Source: Owenia fusiformis (taxonomy: Eukaryota; Annelida; Polychaeta; Sabellida; Oweniidae). From it: 64,000 nt of DNA. The stretch spans positions 13,288,150-13,352,149 of the forward strand of contig CAIIXF020000002.1 in assembly GCA_903813345.2 (NCBI GenBank), written 5' to 3'. The translations under genes and the position numbers were made by a program. The notes under the pieces are model-generated. The model had not been told where the DNA came from and searched no databases. It saw only the letters and a program-made list of their open reading frames with translations. Below, one piece after another: positions 22,001-31,704 of this stretch. The number at the start of each line of letters is the position of its first letter. Position 1 is the first letter of the stretch.

Positions 22001-24941
22001 CAATTTAAACATATCGAAAGTCTCATCTACACTATATTATCAATTTCTGAAAAGGGGATGGGTATTGAAATGAGTTAAAGTTAAAAACCATATATCCCAT
22101 GTTATTTTCCCATAGGGAAAACCCGTGCAATCCATTGTTTTCAGCATAATTTTGGTCATCGAAAATTGATATCTTCAAAACTAGACTTTCAATACCATTC
22201 TATTTTTGAACATGTCTTAGACCCCTTGTTGAATAATGTTTTCATGCAATAAAAATCAGAAAAAGAAAATCCTCTTTTGAGTAAATAGGTTCAATATTTT
22301 GAAAAATATGTGGTTCATATTCATGATTTTTCGAATTGTTTGATTTATATTTTTATCATCATGTGTGCTTCACTTGAAAGAAAACATATTGTTTTAATAA
22401 AAAAAACACTGTATTTATGCTCAGAAAGTACTCATGGTGAAAGATATGACCGTCTAAAATCACTTGCCATACTGCATGTGGTCTTTTTTGTCAATTTTAA
22501 ACAAAATTATCACATATAGCTACTGTGAACTGTGATATGCCGGTTTTTATAATACAGGTCACCTGAAATTATTTTTAAAGCTATCAAATAGTTAAATTAT
22601 GAGAATTGAAAAACACCTATTAACATGATACAAAGTATTATCACTCGCTGAATTTTCTTAAGACATTCAAAATGGCTGCCATGACTGAGCCAACATGTCC
22701 AAAACCTAATCAGAAGTGAGTTGAACAAGATGTTAAAGTTTTAAATGTAACTGTGAATTAGTTACTGTGAACAGTAGAGGTGTCACTGATACCCGATTTT
22801 GTTCCGATCCGCGGAATAGACTAGATGCGAGTAGACATAATTTTGATTTACGGCATTAATATTCAAAATTCAGTCAAAGCGATGTCATATTTGAAATCTG
22901 CATATAAAAGTACATCTAAAAGTATGGTTTCGAAAATCGTCTATCAACTTTGAAAATTTAATTTTTTTTGAAAATGTGACTTCTTGTTCGGGTTGATTCC
23001 CCATAGACCCCATGTTACAAAATCACAAAAAGTGAATTATCTTTTCTTGTATTGGACATATAACATTTTCTTTTACTGGACATATTTTAATTTGCATAAC
23101 TATTAGATACATAAGGGTTATATGAAAATTGAACCACGCAAATAGATGTAATTTAAGTTAAAGGTAACTTTCTACTATACCTGCCATGCTATCTGACCCG
23201 AACAAGCCATCTGGTGGTGAATCTGGAAACTACCTACTCGCATCTGCGTTATTATGCCCTCGGAACGGAACACGGAACAAAAATTAAGAATTTCGGTTCG
23301 GTTCCGGAACAAGTACATTTTACTTTTTCACAACTTCTGGCCCTTGAATCGCCACAAAACAGCATTTTTCTTGTAATATTTTGTACCAGAAGAGGTTCAT
23401 TCTTTTTACTCCTTCTATTTGAAGGGTTTTGAAGAACTTTTCGCTACCAAATAAACCTAGATGATCAAATTATTTTAATCTAATACACGCAGTCACTCTG
23501 TTCCGAACCGTTCCGAAATTGTTCCGTTCCGAAGCAAAATGTTCCGAACCGAACCGTTCCGATTTTTTTTTGTTCCGTGACATCTCTAGTGAACAGGATT
23601 TTAGAATCGGACTTCAAAGTGGTAGACAGGAAGAAGGTATTGAGTCGAAATTTTTTCTACCAGATCTGTATACCCATAAGTTATCTCTGAAAATTTGAAG
23701 GTGAAACCTGTAGCGGTTTTGGAGAAATATAACTGTCGGACGTATGGATGGACAGACAGCCGGATGCGCCTAGGCCGACAATATGGCCCCACACTATGTG
23801 GTAGGGATATAAAATCAACCAAGCAGCAGTATAGTAAATTGCATTCTTATGGAAAAATCTGAGTCAACGATGTGATATGATTTATGGTATACTGCTCAAG
23901 AAGAGGTCCTTAGCTCAAGTACATGTATCTAAAATTTGAACCCGGTCAACTGGCATTTATATACAATGCAGGCCTGTCAACTTGGGAACACCTAACATGA
24001 GTGACTTGGAAATGTTGAACACCTCCCCTCAAAATGTGGACACCTTGGTCCAAATCTGAACACCTTGATCCACATTTTATTACACCTTGCCAAATTTTGA
24101 ACACCTCAAATTTTTCGCGCTCGCTACGCTCGCGTTTCAAACATTCATCAGCTAGGGGGGGGGGTAGGTACGACATATACGTAATTCGCGTGAAAAGTCC
24201 GAACGAAATGCGTACATTTTTTTCGGCATTCGTATTTTTGCTGTGTAGACGATCTTTTTTAGAAATTTTTCTACAGAAATATTTTTGCTTGACAATTACC
24301 AGGTAAAATGCGTATTTGCGTGACATTTTCTGTCACGCAAAAATAACTGCCGTGACTTCAAATTCTTCAGCAAATGCGTGACAAATACGCAAATTGCGGG
24401 ACAGTTGACAGGCCTGACAATGTATAATTTGAAAATACCATATTTTGTGTGAAAGTTGTGTTAAAGGTGAGAAATGTTAAAGAGAAATGTGAAATGTGAC
24501 AATCTTTTGATTGAGTTGAATATCTGTATATATTTTTGAAGGTGTATTCACCGCAGCCCAAAGGGCGAGGTGAATACATCCCTTAGAAATACAGATATTA
24601 AACAATCTTTGACTTCTTATACATATGGGCGCTTATTAGAATGGTCTGAAGCATATATTTTCAATTTTCTAAATGACCCGAGTACAGCTTCTTTGATAAA
24701 ATTATTGCAAAGAATGTGCTCTGTGTCCAAATGGATCCCAAAAACTATTTAAGGGTTAATCCTAAATAAAGTAGTTTTACTCACGTGGTGCAACTATAAG
24801 TGCCTGGCCTCGTATTCGCTTAAGGATGTTGGGAATTCCTATTTTAACAGCATTGGCAAAAGCTCTTTGTTCAAAAGGAGAAAGGCTGTATGAGACGATC
24901 CCAGATACTTTGACACCAAGAGCTCCAAAATGTTTCCCCAT
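18993..24941 (-). CDS. UQCRQ: Cytochrome b-c1 complex subunit 8 (ubiquinone-binding protein QP-C)
   Basis: The coding sequence is spliced from 24,941-24,785 and 19,087-18,993 on the minus strand: 252 bp, 83 residues, against 82 in human UQCRQ. The protein is a small single-span subunit of respiratory complex III in the inner mitochondrial membrane, next to cytochrome b. Seen directly: start MGKHFGALG, the family signature SYSLSPFEQRAF, then GIPNILKRIR, the membrane part IVAPPLVAGYMIYDWG and the C-terminus KNPEDYVNDE, all matching the family in order. The intron is phase 1 (CAC|GTGAGT ... CTTTCAG|CTT) and splits the proline-rich start of the membrane segment. An acceptor (GGATTTCAG) 14 bases before the ATG implies a non-coding first exon farther upstream, which I could not locate. 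The frame is intact, so this is probably a working gene despite its transposon-filled 5.7-kb intron. Confidence 0.96.
19380..19745 (+). repeat. Fragment of the 320-348-bp repeat family
   Basis: Diverged copy of the unit arrayed at 16,610-17,955 (TTTTTTGTAACTTAATTATT, TGCAGGACACCTGAAATTAT, AAAAATGGCGACCATTTTG). It lies just inside the UQCRQ intron. Confidence 0.75.
19744..19870. repeat. Copy of a TATTCACCTTTCC-start dispersed repeat
   Basis: Shares TATTCACCTTTCC, CAAAGT, GCGCCGATTGGT and AATCAATGACGTCAA with the region at 57,512-57,610. It contains a CRE-like TGACGTCA core. Ends are not defined. Confidence 0.5.
19871..20336. other. UQCRQ intron, no feature seen
   Basis: AT-rich intron sequence. 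No open frame of interest, tandem repeat or inverted ends were identified. Confidence 0.5.
20337..20666 (-). pseudogene. DDE_Tnp_4-type transposase C-terminal fragment
   Basis: A minus-strand frame of 109 codons reads DLLDPLGVNINIPPGP, DVYQTQQIAAERIHVERSI, NQIWASSALL and FQPP. This is the C-terminal third of a Harbinger/ISL2EU-like transposase (DDE superfamily 4), including the HVER segment that carries the last acidic catalytic residue. Sequence upstream has stops in this frame and no recognisable N-terminal part, so it is a truncated relic inside the UQCRQ intron. It has no bearing on UQCRQ splicing that I can see. Confidence 0.8.
20710..20890. repeat. Poly-C tracts
   Basis: Two runs of C (about 17 from 20,712 and about 12 from 20,872) near the truncated end of the transposase relic. 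G/C runs of this kind often sit near the ends of hAT-like elements in this window. Confidence 0.6.
22775..23588. mobile_element. Non-autonomous hAT-like element, 814 bp
   Basis: Ends TAGAGGTGTCAC (22,775) and GTGACATCTCTA (to 23,588) are inverted copies with one mismatch. They are flanked by a perfect 8-bp direct repeat GTGAACAG at 22,767-22,774 and 23,589-23,596. An 8-bp duplication with TAGAGGTGTCA-type ends is the hAT hallmark. The interior has many GTTCCG/CGGAAC motifs (e.g. GAACCGTTCCGAAATTGTTC near 23,510) and a nested inverted-end block at 22,823-23,245. No transposase frame was seen. Confidence 0.88.
22823..23245 (+). mobile_element. AGATGCGAGTAG-ended repeat nested in the hAT-like element
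   Basis: Starts AGATGCGAGTAG and ends CTACTCGCATCT, a perfect 12-bp inverted repeat around 423 bp. Related copies: 52,070-52,487 (inverted), 61,655-62,047 and 62,379-63,457 (inverted). The copy at 52 kb shares a few bases beyond both ends (GAATAGACT, GCGTTATT), so the true ends may lie slightly outside the 12-mers. Confidence 0.75.
23969..24416. mobile_element. CAGGCCTGTCAACT-ended MITE, copy 1
   Basis: 448 bp with a perfect 14-bp terminal inverted repeat (CAGGCCTGTCAACT ... AGTTGACAGGCCTG), flanked by ACAATG on both sides (23,963-23,968 and 24,417-24,422). It has tandem GAACACCTT phrases near the left end, a TTCGCGCTCGCTACGCTCGCG palindrome (first 20 bases the core) and a G run. hAT-like by its ends. 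Copy 2 is at 34,229-34,735. Confidence 0.85.
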
Positions 24942-24955
24942 CTTAGAAAATGTAT
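24785..24955 (-). CDS. UQCRQ: UQCRQ exon with start codon (residues 1-52)
   Basis: Acceptor after TTCTTGGATTTCAG, 14 bases of 5' UTR, ATG at 24,941-24,939 in the context AAGATGG (A at -3, G at +4), donor CAC|GTGAGT at 24,784. An upstream in-frame ATG exists (MFSWISDTFSK...), but it lies in the intron-side sequence. The family start at MGKHFG decides the choice. Confidence 0.95.
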
Positions 24956-25302
24956 CTGAAATCCAAGAAAACATATGTTGAATATCGAATACGTTTTATT
25001 TTATCCATATGATTTGTATCATCTAACACATGATTAACATATTCAATTAAGAAACTAGATATAATTGAGAATTTACAGAACAATCACTTAAAAACTACAT
25101 TGGATTAGTTCTATTCTCAAAATAATTATTTGAAATCATATTGGTGCATATAGGCTGAAATCTTAGCGACTGGAGAATACAAATTATTTGACAGCAAAAC
25201 CTAAATTCACCACAAAAATAACAATATTTTGTTTGATGTCTTTCAGTAAATTATGCATCAACAATGTTAATTTAACCAGTGTACTGTTGGAGGATACAAA
25301 TC
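24956..25302. other. Upstream intron of UQCRQ, no feature seen
   Basis: Lies 5' of the start-codon exon on the minus strand. No promoter, exon or repeat could be defined. Confidence 0.45.
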
Positions 25303-25307
25303 ACATG

Positions 25308-27201
25308 CAGGGGCGTAGCCACATATACGCAGAATACGCAGCCGCGTACTATTGAGAGTCAGAAACCAAAAGTGCAAATTGAAATAAATCATTTATTTTA
25401 ATCCAACAGTTGTTATGTTTTTAATTAACAAGTGATCAGAGTTTATTTAAGCCCAGTCTGCCTTTGAACCCTATGCAAACATCTTTTTGGGGCTATTGTG
25501 AGGATGGACTGCGTTTTCCTGTCATATCCCCAGATCATATCATTCTAACGAGGGTGCCCTTTTCTCCGTTGTCTGCAACTATATTGAAAACGGGTAATAC
25601 ATGTCGCACGAAAATGGGGACAATGCATTAGCGTAACATTATGGCGTCAAAATACCAAAACAAAACAATAGGGCGCAAACAGCCTTACAACGTCAAAACG
25701 ACAAGCGTCACATTTTTAAAAGTTTAATCAACCTAAAAATGAAATACTTTATCCTTATTTAATCATGATAAAATTCACAGGGTAGCAAGATCTCGAGGAT
25801 AATATTTCTAAAATGTTATTGAATTTTGAAAAACGGTCAGGATATCCGCTTATGGCGTTAGTAAAAATTGATATGTATGGAATTTGGGGTAAAAAATCGT
25901 AGCGTCACATTTTTTCAAGTCTCGAAAATCAGCTCTTATTTTAACATTATTTGCAAAATAAACAAACTTGTTTTTGTTTTGTAAATTTCGCAGTGACGAT
26001 ATTGTACAGCTGTACAGTTAATTTTTCTTTCAAATCAGACCTAAAGAAGGTTAAATGAAGGTAAACTTACTGCTCGTCCCCTTCCCTTCAAAACCTAATG
26101 ATACAATTCAAAATCGTTTAGACTAGGTGAGAGATGAAATATAAATATGTATTCAATAATGATACAATTCAAAAGCGTTTAGACAAGGTGAGAGATGAAA
26201 TATAAATATGTATTCAATAATGATACAATTCAAAAGCGTTTAGACAAGGTGAGAGATGAAATATAAATGTATTCAATAATGATACAATTTAAAAGCTTTT
26301 AGACTGGTAGGTGAGAGATGCAATTGTATTGTATTCTTTATTTACCTCTTATATAAGAGAGTTACAATTGTACATTAATTGTGAATTAATACATAAATAA
26401 GAAAATAGATAAATTATTTGCTCATGTTTATGAAATGAGCGAAGTTGCGAGCGTTGCTTGTCTCTTGATATACATTGAATGATTTATTAAGACAGCTTGC
26501 AATGCAAGATGCAATGCAAATGTATTCAATAACGATACAATAAGTGAGAGAATGGATGATCGTCAAGCATACTCTCACTCGAACATGACAACGTAGATTG
26601 ATTAAGATAAAGAAGATTGATTCAAAATACAGTATTTGTATCACTTATTGGATAGATTAACACTTAAAAGTACGTACAATTATTCTCGATTTACACCAGA
26701 GGATTTAAATCACCAGTTACAACTCAAAACAGTTAAAGATACTGTAAGTCTAAATTACGCAAAACAAGTAACGTTAAACTTTTCGGACCCTTTAAATAAC
26801 AAGGTCCCGGGAACAAGGTACCATAAACAACGAGTCTAAACAACTCGTTTGGGTGTTTTTCAAATAATTATCATAGCATGGGTTGGCGACTCGGTATTGT
26901 CCTAGGGTCTGTAGATCCCGGCTGTAGAAACTTCAAAATGGAAATAGATGAATAATTATGTACGTTTTTCTACTTTTATTGTTTGTACCTGGAGTTCATG
27001 GCTTGGAAATCTACGAGAATTTTTTTTACGACAACTCAAACACTATTTTCAATACTTTAGAATAGCACCTAGAATCGCTCAGAACGCGCCAAATAAGCCC
27101 AAAAATCCTAAAAATTCTGGGGGAGCATGCCCCCGGACCCCCTAGTTTGGCTCGGCCTGCGGCCTCGCGTACTACCACCACTAATCCTGGCTACGCCCCT
27201 G
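25308..27201. mobile_element. CAGGGGCGTAGCCA-ended element, 1.9 kb
   Basis: Perfect 14-bp terminal inverted repeat (CAGGGGCGTAGCCA at 25,308; TGGCTACGCCCCTG ending 27,201), flanked by ACATG at 25,303-25,307 and 27,202-27,206. The right end has the CCCCCGGACCCCCTAG and GGCCTGCGGCCTCGCGTAC sequence typical of this class. No transposase was recognised. It contains the 61-bp minisatellite at 26,097-26,320. The ends resemble hAT-like elements of animals, but the 5-bp flanking repeat is short for that superfamily, so the assignment is tentative. Confidence 0.8.
26097..26320 (+). repeat. 61-bp minisatellite, 4 copies
   Basis: Copies start at 26,097, 26,158, 26,219 and 26,278 with AATGATACAATTCAAAAGCG and contain GTGAGAGATGAAATATAAAT. 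The last copy is diverged. It lies inside the 25,308-27,201 element. Confidence 0.9.
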
Positions 27202-27576
27202 ACATGGACATGATAAAATGTATTCTGTTTTATGAGTATGATTTATCAAACAATCCCCTGTTGAGGGCTGGTTGCAAACATACTTAGAAATTATTGAAGC
27301 ACATGATACATTATTTGTTATGTTGTCTGAGTTTTCATTAGTAAATGTCAAAAATCATCATTAAAGGTGTTTTTAAGAATCAAAAAACAATACCATAAGT
27401 GTGATCTATCGTAAATGTCCTTCAATTTGAGTATAATATAGCCATACTTGAAAGTATCAGGTTAATTTCCGACATTTAATTTTACATGGCAAAAATCATG
27501 CAATAGGCAAATTTTAAATGATTCAGCAAAATTATCACTTATACAGTATTGGACGATTTTATCTAAAAGGGCTGAC

Positions 27577-28090
27577 AGTTCGTTTGAACACTGTCTAAAA
27601 CTTCTTAAACCTTCTAGAAAACATGACACTTTCTTGAAAATAATGATAATTTTTCATGCAAATCATCATAGTTTTTACAATTTTAGCCCTATCATCTTGA
27701 AATATTGATAAGATTAAACAATACATTTTTACGTATCATCCGGACACTTCAGTTTCCCAAATTCTGGGGAAATTAATTTTTCTTTGAACGTGAGCAACGT
27801 AAAGTACAACGTTCAAGGAATTAAAATCTACAATGAAATGCCGTATACCCCCTTTACATCATATACTTTCAAAGAAAAATTCATTTTTCGAAATTCTTTC
27901 ATTGATTTGGGAAACTGAAGTGTCTGGATGATATATAAAACATGTATTGTTAATCTAATCTTGAATATTTCAAGATGAAAGAGTTAGAATTATAGAAACT
28001 ATGATGATTTTTTGTGAACAATGATCATTTTTTCAAAAAGATGTTGTGCTTTCTAGAAGGTTTTACCATGTTCAGATGAAATGTTGAGAC
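27577..28090. mobile_element. Fold-back element with ~195-bp arms
   Basis: The left arm (27,577-27,770) and right arm (27,893-28,090) are inverted copies. Shared landmarks are CCTTCTAGAAA, ATCATCATAGTTT, CATCTTGAAATATT and, innermost, GACACTTCAGTTTCCCAAAT. The ~120-bp loop is itself bounded by TTTCTTTGAA/TTCAAAGAAA. No coding potential. Confidence 0.75.
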
Positions 28091-28728
28091 GTAGTGATAC
28101 TAGAGGTATATCTGCATGGTATGGTCAATGTTTCTACGAAAAGGTAAGAACCATATTCTGTCTTACAATTGAGTATTGAGTACTTACAAACCTCCAGCCA
28201 TTTACTTGTATAACGTCGTAAATTTCCAATGCTACAACGTATAAGAGAATGGGGTGTGTATATGGGAGTAGTAAAACTGATTGAAGGTTAAAGCAGAACT
28301 CTGTTATCTTAGTTACAAAAATTCTAAAATCTCCATGTTTTTTTCATTTTCTGTTTGGTGTAAATTTCTGATAACTTACCCCGAGACCTTAATTCAAAAT
28401 GGTCAACCCCGGAAATTTGAATAATCGGCAATGGAAATAACACCATGGTCGAGGTAGCCCCATGACGAAGTAACCCCATACATCGAAGTTCAACGGATCT
28501 CCCCTAGGAAATTAAAAAAAATCTGGGGGGTGAACATGTACCTCTCTTTTAGGGGCTCGATTGACTCACTGTTATCCAAACCCAAAAATTCAAACCCCCT
28601 TGACATTTGCTACACTCCTGTTTAATTTAGACCGAGAGGGGTTATCCCGTTCCCGGACTATAGTCCTGCACTGATCGCATTCATTTGCCTGTAGGATTAC
28701 AACTTGGGAGAATTATCTACGCCCCTTA

Positions 28729-29102
28729 CACTTAAGATACCTACCTCAATGCATTATAGAACTCAAGATGTAACTTCTAATATATTGGAACCGCCGATTG
28801 TCTGGGTATATCGGCAGAACGGGAACATTTTCTCTTTTTCATCGAGAGAGATTCCATCACTTTTCAAAATGGCGGTTGGATTTAAAAGGGGAATCCCCCG
28901 TTTGGCTGTCCCGGATGTAGCCCGGAAGTACCAATATGGAGGAATTTGACGGTTGAAATAAGTTAAATGTTACACGCAAATATTGCGATCAAAAACGAAA
29001 ATGTCTTCGTTCTGCCGATAAACCCAGACAATTGTGGATTCAACTACACGAAAAGAATGCTAAATTACCAAGGAATCTATTGAAGTAGGTATCTGAAGTG
29101 TT
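28729..29102. repeat. Inner inverted-repeat block
   Basis: ACACTTAAGATACCTACCTC at the left pairs with GTAGGTATCTGAAGTGT at the right. A second pair lies inside, GATTGTCTGGGTATATCGGC (28,796) against GCCGATAAACCCAGACAAT (about 29,014). It looks like a ~375-bp fold-back unit within the larger block. Confidence 0.65.
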
Positions 29103-29110
29103 AGACGGTG

Positions 29111-29165
29111 AACACCGCCTCTAATGCGTTGGATTGTCGTATGGACTTGCATTAGAGGCGGTGTT
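29111..29165. other. Perfect 17-bp-arm hairpin
   Basis: AACACCGCCTCTAATGC and its exact complement GCATTAGAGGCGGTGTT are separated by 21 bases. GC-rich arms in an AT-rich surrounding would form a stable stem in DNA or RNA. Confidence 0.85.
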
Positions 29166-29501
29166 TATCCTTGTAAATTCATGCCAATCTAAGTTTTTCT
29201 TGATTAGTTTTGACGGTTCACTTTAGTTTAATCTTCCGCTTAAATCTCTGCGTCATTTACAGAGAAATATAAACAAAATGGATACATTGATGATTTATAC
29301 CAAAATTTACCATACCTTTGTGGTTGTAGAAGGTTGAATTGTGCTAATTTTGAAGCAAAATCGCCGTTTGTCGCTACTGTTCACAAAATCTTTATGGCGG
29401 CTTCAGTTCTCACGAGATTTGACGAGAGTAGCCATTGAATATTGCTGCCACCTATGTTACTATACAGAGTTTATATCATTCATTCGAGCATCATGTATTC
29501 G

Positions 29502-29873
29502 ATGGAAGAAATCAATGATCTCTATTCGCATAACATAAAACCAAAGTTTGGATTTGATTTGAAGCCAGAACAGTTACAAGTGATAACAAACATATTGAAT
29601 CAAGAATCCACTATAGCAGTTTTACCAACTGGTTATTGGAAAACATTACAAGTGATCGTCAAATTACGTCACGTGATCATCTCACTGATTTATGCAACGC
29701 ATGCGCACTTGAAATTAGGTCAGCGAAAATGTCAAGAAGACCGGTCAGAAATGTAATTTTGTCTTATCTGCAACGATTACACATAATTACTGTAATAAAG
29801 CGAAGCATTTATGGGTTCATTTTGAAGATTTTTGGTCCCGGTGTCCAGTGGTGAAAGAATTTTCAAGATCGAG
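29502..29873 (+). pseudogene. RecQ-helicase-like N-terminal fragment
   Basis: From the ATG at 29,502, about 50 codons resemble the start of RecQ-family helicases: FGFDLKPEQLQVITNIL, then STIAVLPTGYWKTLQ. The latter aligns with the Walker A motif LPTGYGKS, with W in place of the second G, so ATP binding would be lost as read. A second block (29,719-29,873), preceded by TTAG and followed by GAG|GTAAGA, is open for 51 codons (CNFVLSATITHNYC, HLWVHFEDFWSRCPVVKEF). I do not recognise it, and whether it was spliced to the first is a guess. Enclosed by the inverted ends at 28,642 and 30,108. Best read as a captured or decayed gene fragment. Confidence 0.5.
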
Positions 29874-30236
29874 GTAAGATCTTTGGAGAAAAGTCAAAAA
29901 CATCAGATCCGGACTTTTCAGCATTTCTTAAATTTGATAAATTTACATTGCACGTTATGCACCCCTGGGTCCAACACGATCCTCAGAGACCCAGAGGGTG
30001 CATGAATGCACCTACTGAAGTGTAAGATCAGTAAAAATTTTCCCATGTTGTAATCGCACAGGCAAAAGATTGAGATGTTCACAGGACCATAGTCCGGGAA
30101 CGGGATAAGAGAGGGGGATCTTGCTCTCCGTACAAACAAAACTGTGAGCATTGTAAATAAGGTTATTCTTTCCAAACAACATTTTTGAAAAAATCCGCTA
30201 GCGACCTGCATGTTATTTTCTGGTACAAAATAAAGT

Positions 30237-31100
30237 ACAGGGTGGTCAAAAAAGTGAACCCCTAAAATATAGTTTACTTATACTTGCATGAATAGACTCA
30301 TATTATCACATGTTGTAGAGAAAGGTCTAAAATTTTGTTTGATGCCATAATTTAAATTTTGAAGATTCACAAACATGCCTGAAAATTAGATATTGTGCAA
30401 AATTTTACCAATGTCACTGGTGATCCACTCGATTACGCTGGTTACCGAAACGGTTCGATTATTTAGTAAATCTGGTAAGAGGTCAATGGTGTACAAAAAA
30501 TAACTTCAACAATCCAAATCCTACCTGAAATGTGAGCTCTCGTAAAATACTTCTGTTATTTTTGTAATACAAAATGGCGTCAAGGTCATCGGTGATTATG
30601 GTGTTACTACGGTAATTCATTGAAAATGAAATGGGAGTACTTCATTCCCATGATTCAAATTGGTTTTCTGCGATCAGTTCGGTTTGAATTTGTACATCAA
30701 GCGTCCACAAATTAGGAGCCAGCTCAATAAGGATTGGCTCCCGGAGTTCAACATCGATATCCTGTCCCATATATGGGCATGTCGTGATACAAAATTTGAA
30801 TTCAAACAGCCACCATTTTGTTCAATTCAACATTTCAATCGTAGATTTTGGTCTTATTTACGAAAAATCGCAAAACTCACGAGAAATGATCGAGATATTG
30901 GTTCAAATATTACTTGAAAATAAAGACATTCCGACGTTTTCATTGGAAAATATCGGGTGTCGATCCTGGGAGGCAATCCTCCTTGGGGCCGTGTTAGGAC
31001 CTGCCCATATTCTGTCATTACATTTCTGTTTGGTGTATGCTTTTTGTTTTCATACTAAGCTAGATGATCACTCGACTTTCTTGGCGATTAAAAGTCTCTG
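30237..31100 (+). mobile_element. Probable Tc1/mariner-like relic, one end only
   Basis: TACAGGGTGGTCAAAAAAGT at 30,232 resembles the TA-flanked end CGGGGTGGTCCAAAAAAATG seen at 48,906, where transposase sequence is present. Downstream are short open frames (e.g. 30,660-30,917) without a motif I can assign. The right end was not found, so the stated end is only where the frames stop. Confidence 0.35.
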
Positions 31101-31167
31101 ATTGCATTTCATAGTTAAACATTGTTCCATGGATATAATTTTGAAACCATATACCCTATTTATTTCA

Positions 31168-31704
31168 CCATGGGCTTTCAACTAGAAGGGTACGCAACTT
31201 CCCATATTTCATACATAAACATTGCCATGGGTTTTCAAAATTGGAGAATGTACACATTCCAAGAAAATCTTATTTTGTACTTTTTATTGATGATTAAAAG
31301 AAATAACTCAAAAATAAAAACATGATCTTCTACATACATCTTGATAATTTAATAAAAATTGGAATTCATCATAATTATGACAATACAGAAAGTGAACATT
31401 CTCCCACAAATTATGTTTTTATTGGAATGTGTTCTTGAATAATTACCCACAATGCAATACTCAAGAGAACATCTTGATAACTCTTATTCTTATTGGTCTC
31501 TTTTGTTTACTTTTATATGATATTGAATATATTTTATGCTTAAATCATATTTAAAAATTGATTTTTATTCAAAATAATACTAAAACATATACATTTATCT
31601 AATACTTTTTGAAATATTGCCATAAAAGGGAAGCATGTCATTGCTCATTTTGAAGGTCTCATGTTATTACATAGAGTTGCATACCCTTCTAGTTGAAAGC
31701 CCAT
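31168..31704. mobile_element. Fold-back element, ~30-bp arms
   Basis: CATGGGCTTTCAACTAGAAG and GGGTACGCAAC at 31,169-31,198 pair with GTTGCATACCC and TTCTAGTTGAAAGCCCATG at 31,676-31,704. The interior is AT-rich and non-coding. A related half-site (TCCTAGTTGAAAACCCATGA) lies at 32,580. Confidence 0.65.

Larger units (their letters stand above)
21391..23811 (-). mobile_element. TGTCCCCACC-family TIR element, interrupted by a hAT-like insertion
   Basis: Inverted relative to the copy at 42,519-43,925. The left end is ATGTTCCCACTGATGGGTGA. The right end reads AACCTGTAGCGGTTTTGGAG, a GGACGTATGGATGGACAGAC run, then ATGTGGTAGGGATAT. Between them are the AAAATGGCTGCC and CGTGTAGACAAGACTTTACA repeats. 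Removing the insertion at 22,775-23,588 (plus one duplicated 8-mer) leaves about 1.6 kb. No coding capacity was recognised, so the element is non-autonomous. Confidence 0.75.
28642..30108 (+). mobile_element. TIR-bounded ~1.5-kb block carrying a helicase-like fragment
   Basis: The left end TTATCCCGTTCCCGGACTAT and the inverted right end (ATAGTCCGGGAACGGGATAA, to 30,108) match. Similarity of the arms continues inward for about 85-100 bp (TTTGCCTGT, GATTACAAC, TGGGA, CTTACACTT). Inside are another inverted pair (28,729-28,750 / 29,080-29,102), a hairpin (29,111-29,165) and the RecQ-like fragment at 29,502-29,873. It may be a non-autonomous element that captured gene sequence. I found no target-site duplication. 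Confidence 0.6.

Noticed and set aside
24034-24306. 90-codon plus-strand frame and its minus-strand counterpart, repeated at 34.3-34.6 kb
   Set aside because: Both lie inside the CAGGCCTGTCAACT MITE copies and consist of its internal repeats. No transposase motif.
29918-30211. Minus-strand 97-codon frame
   Set aside because: Overlaps the right inverted end of the 28,642-30,108 block. No domain recognised.
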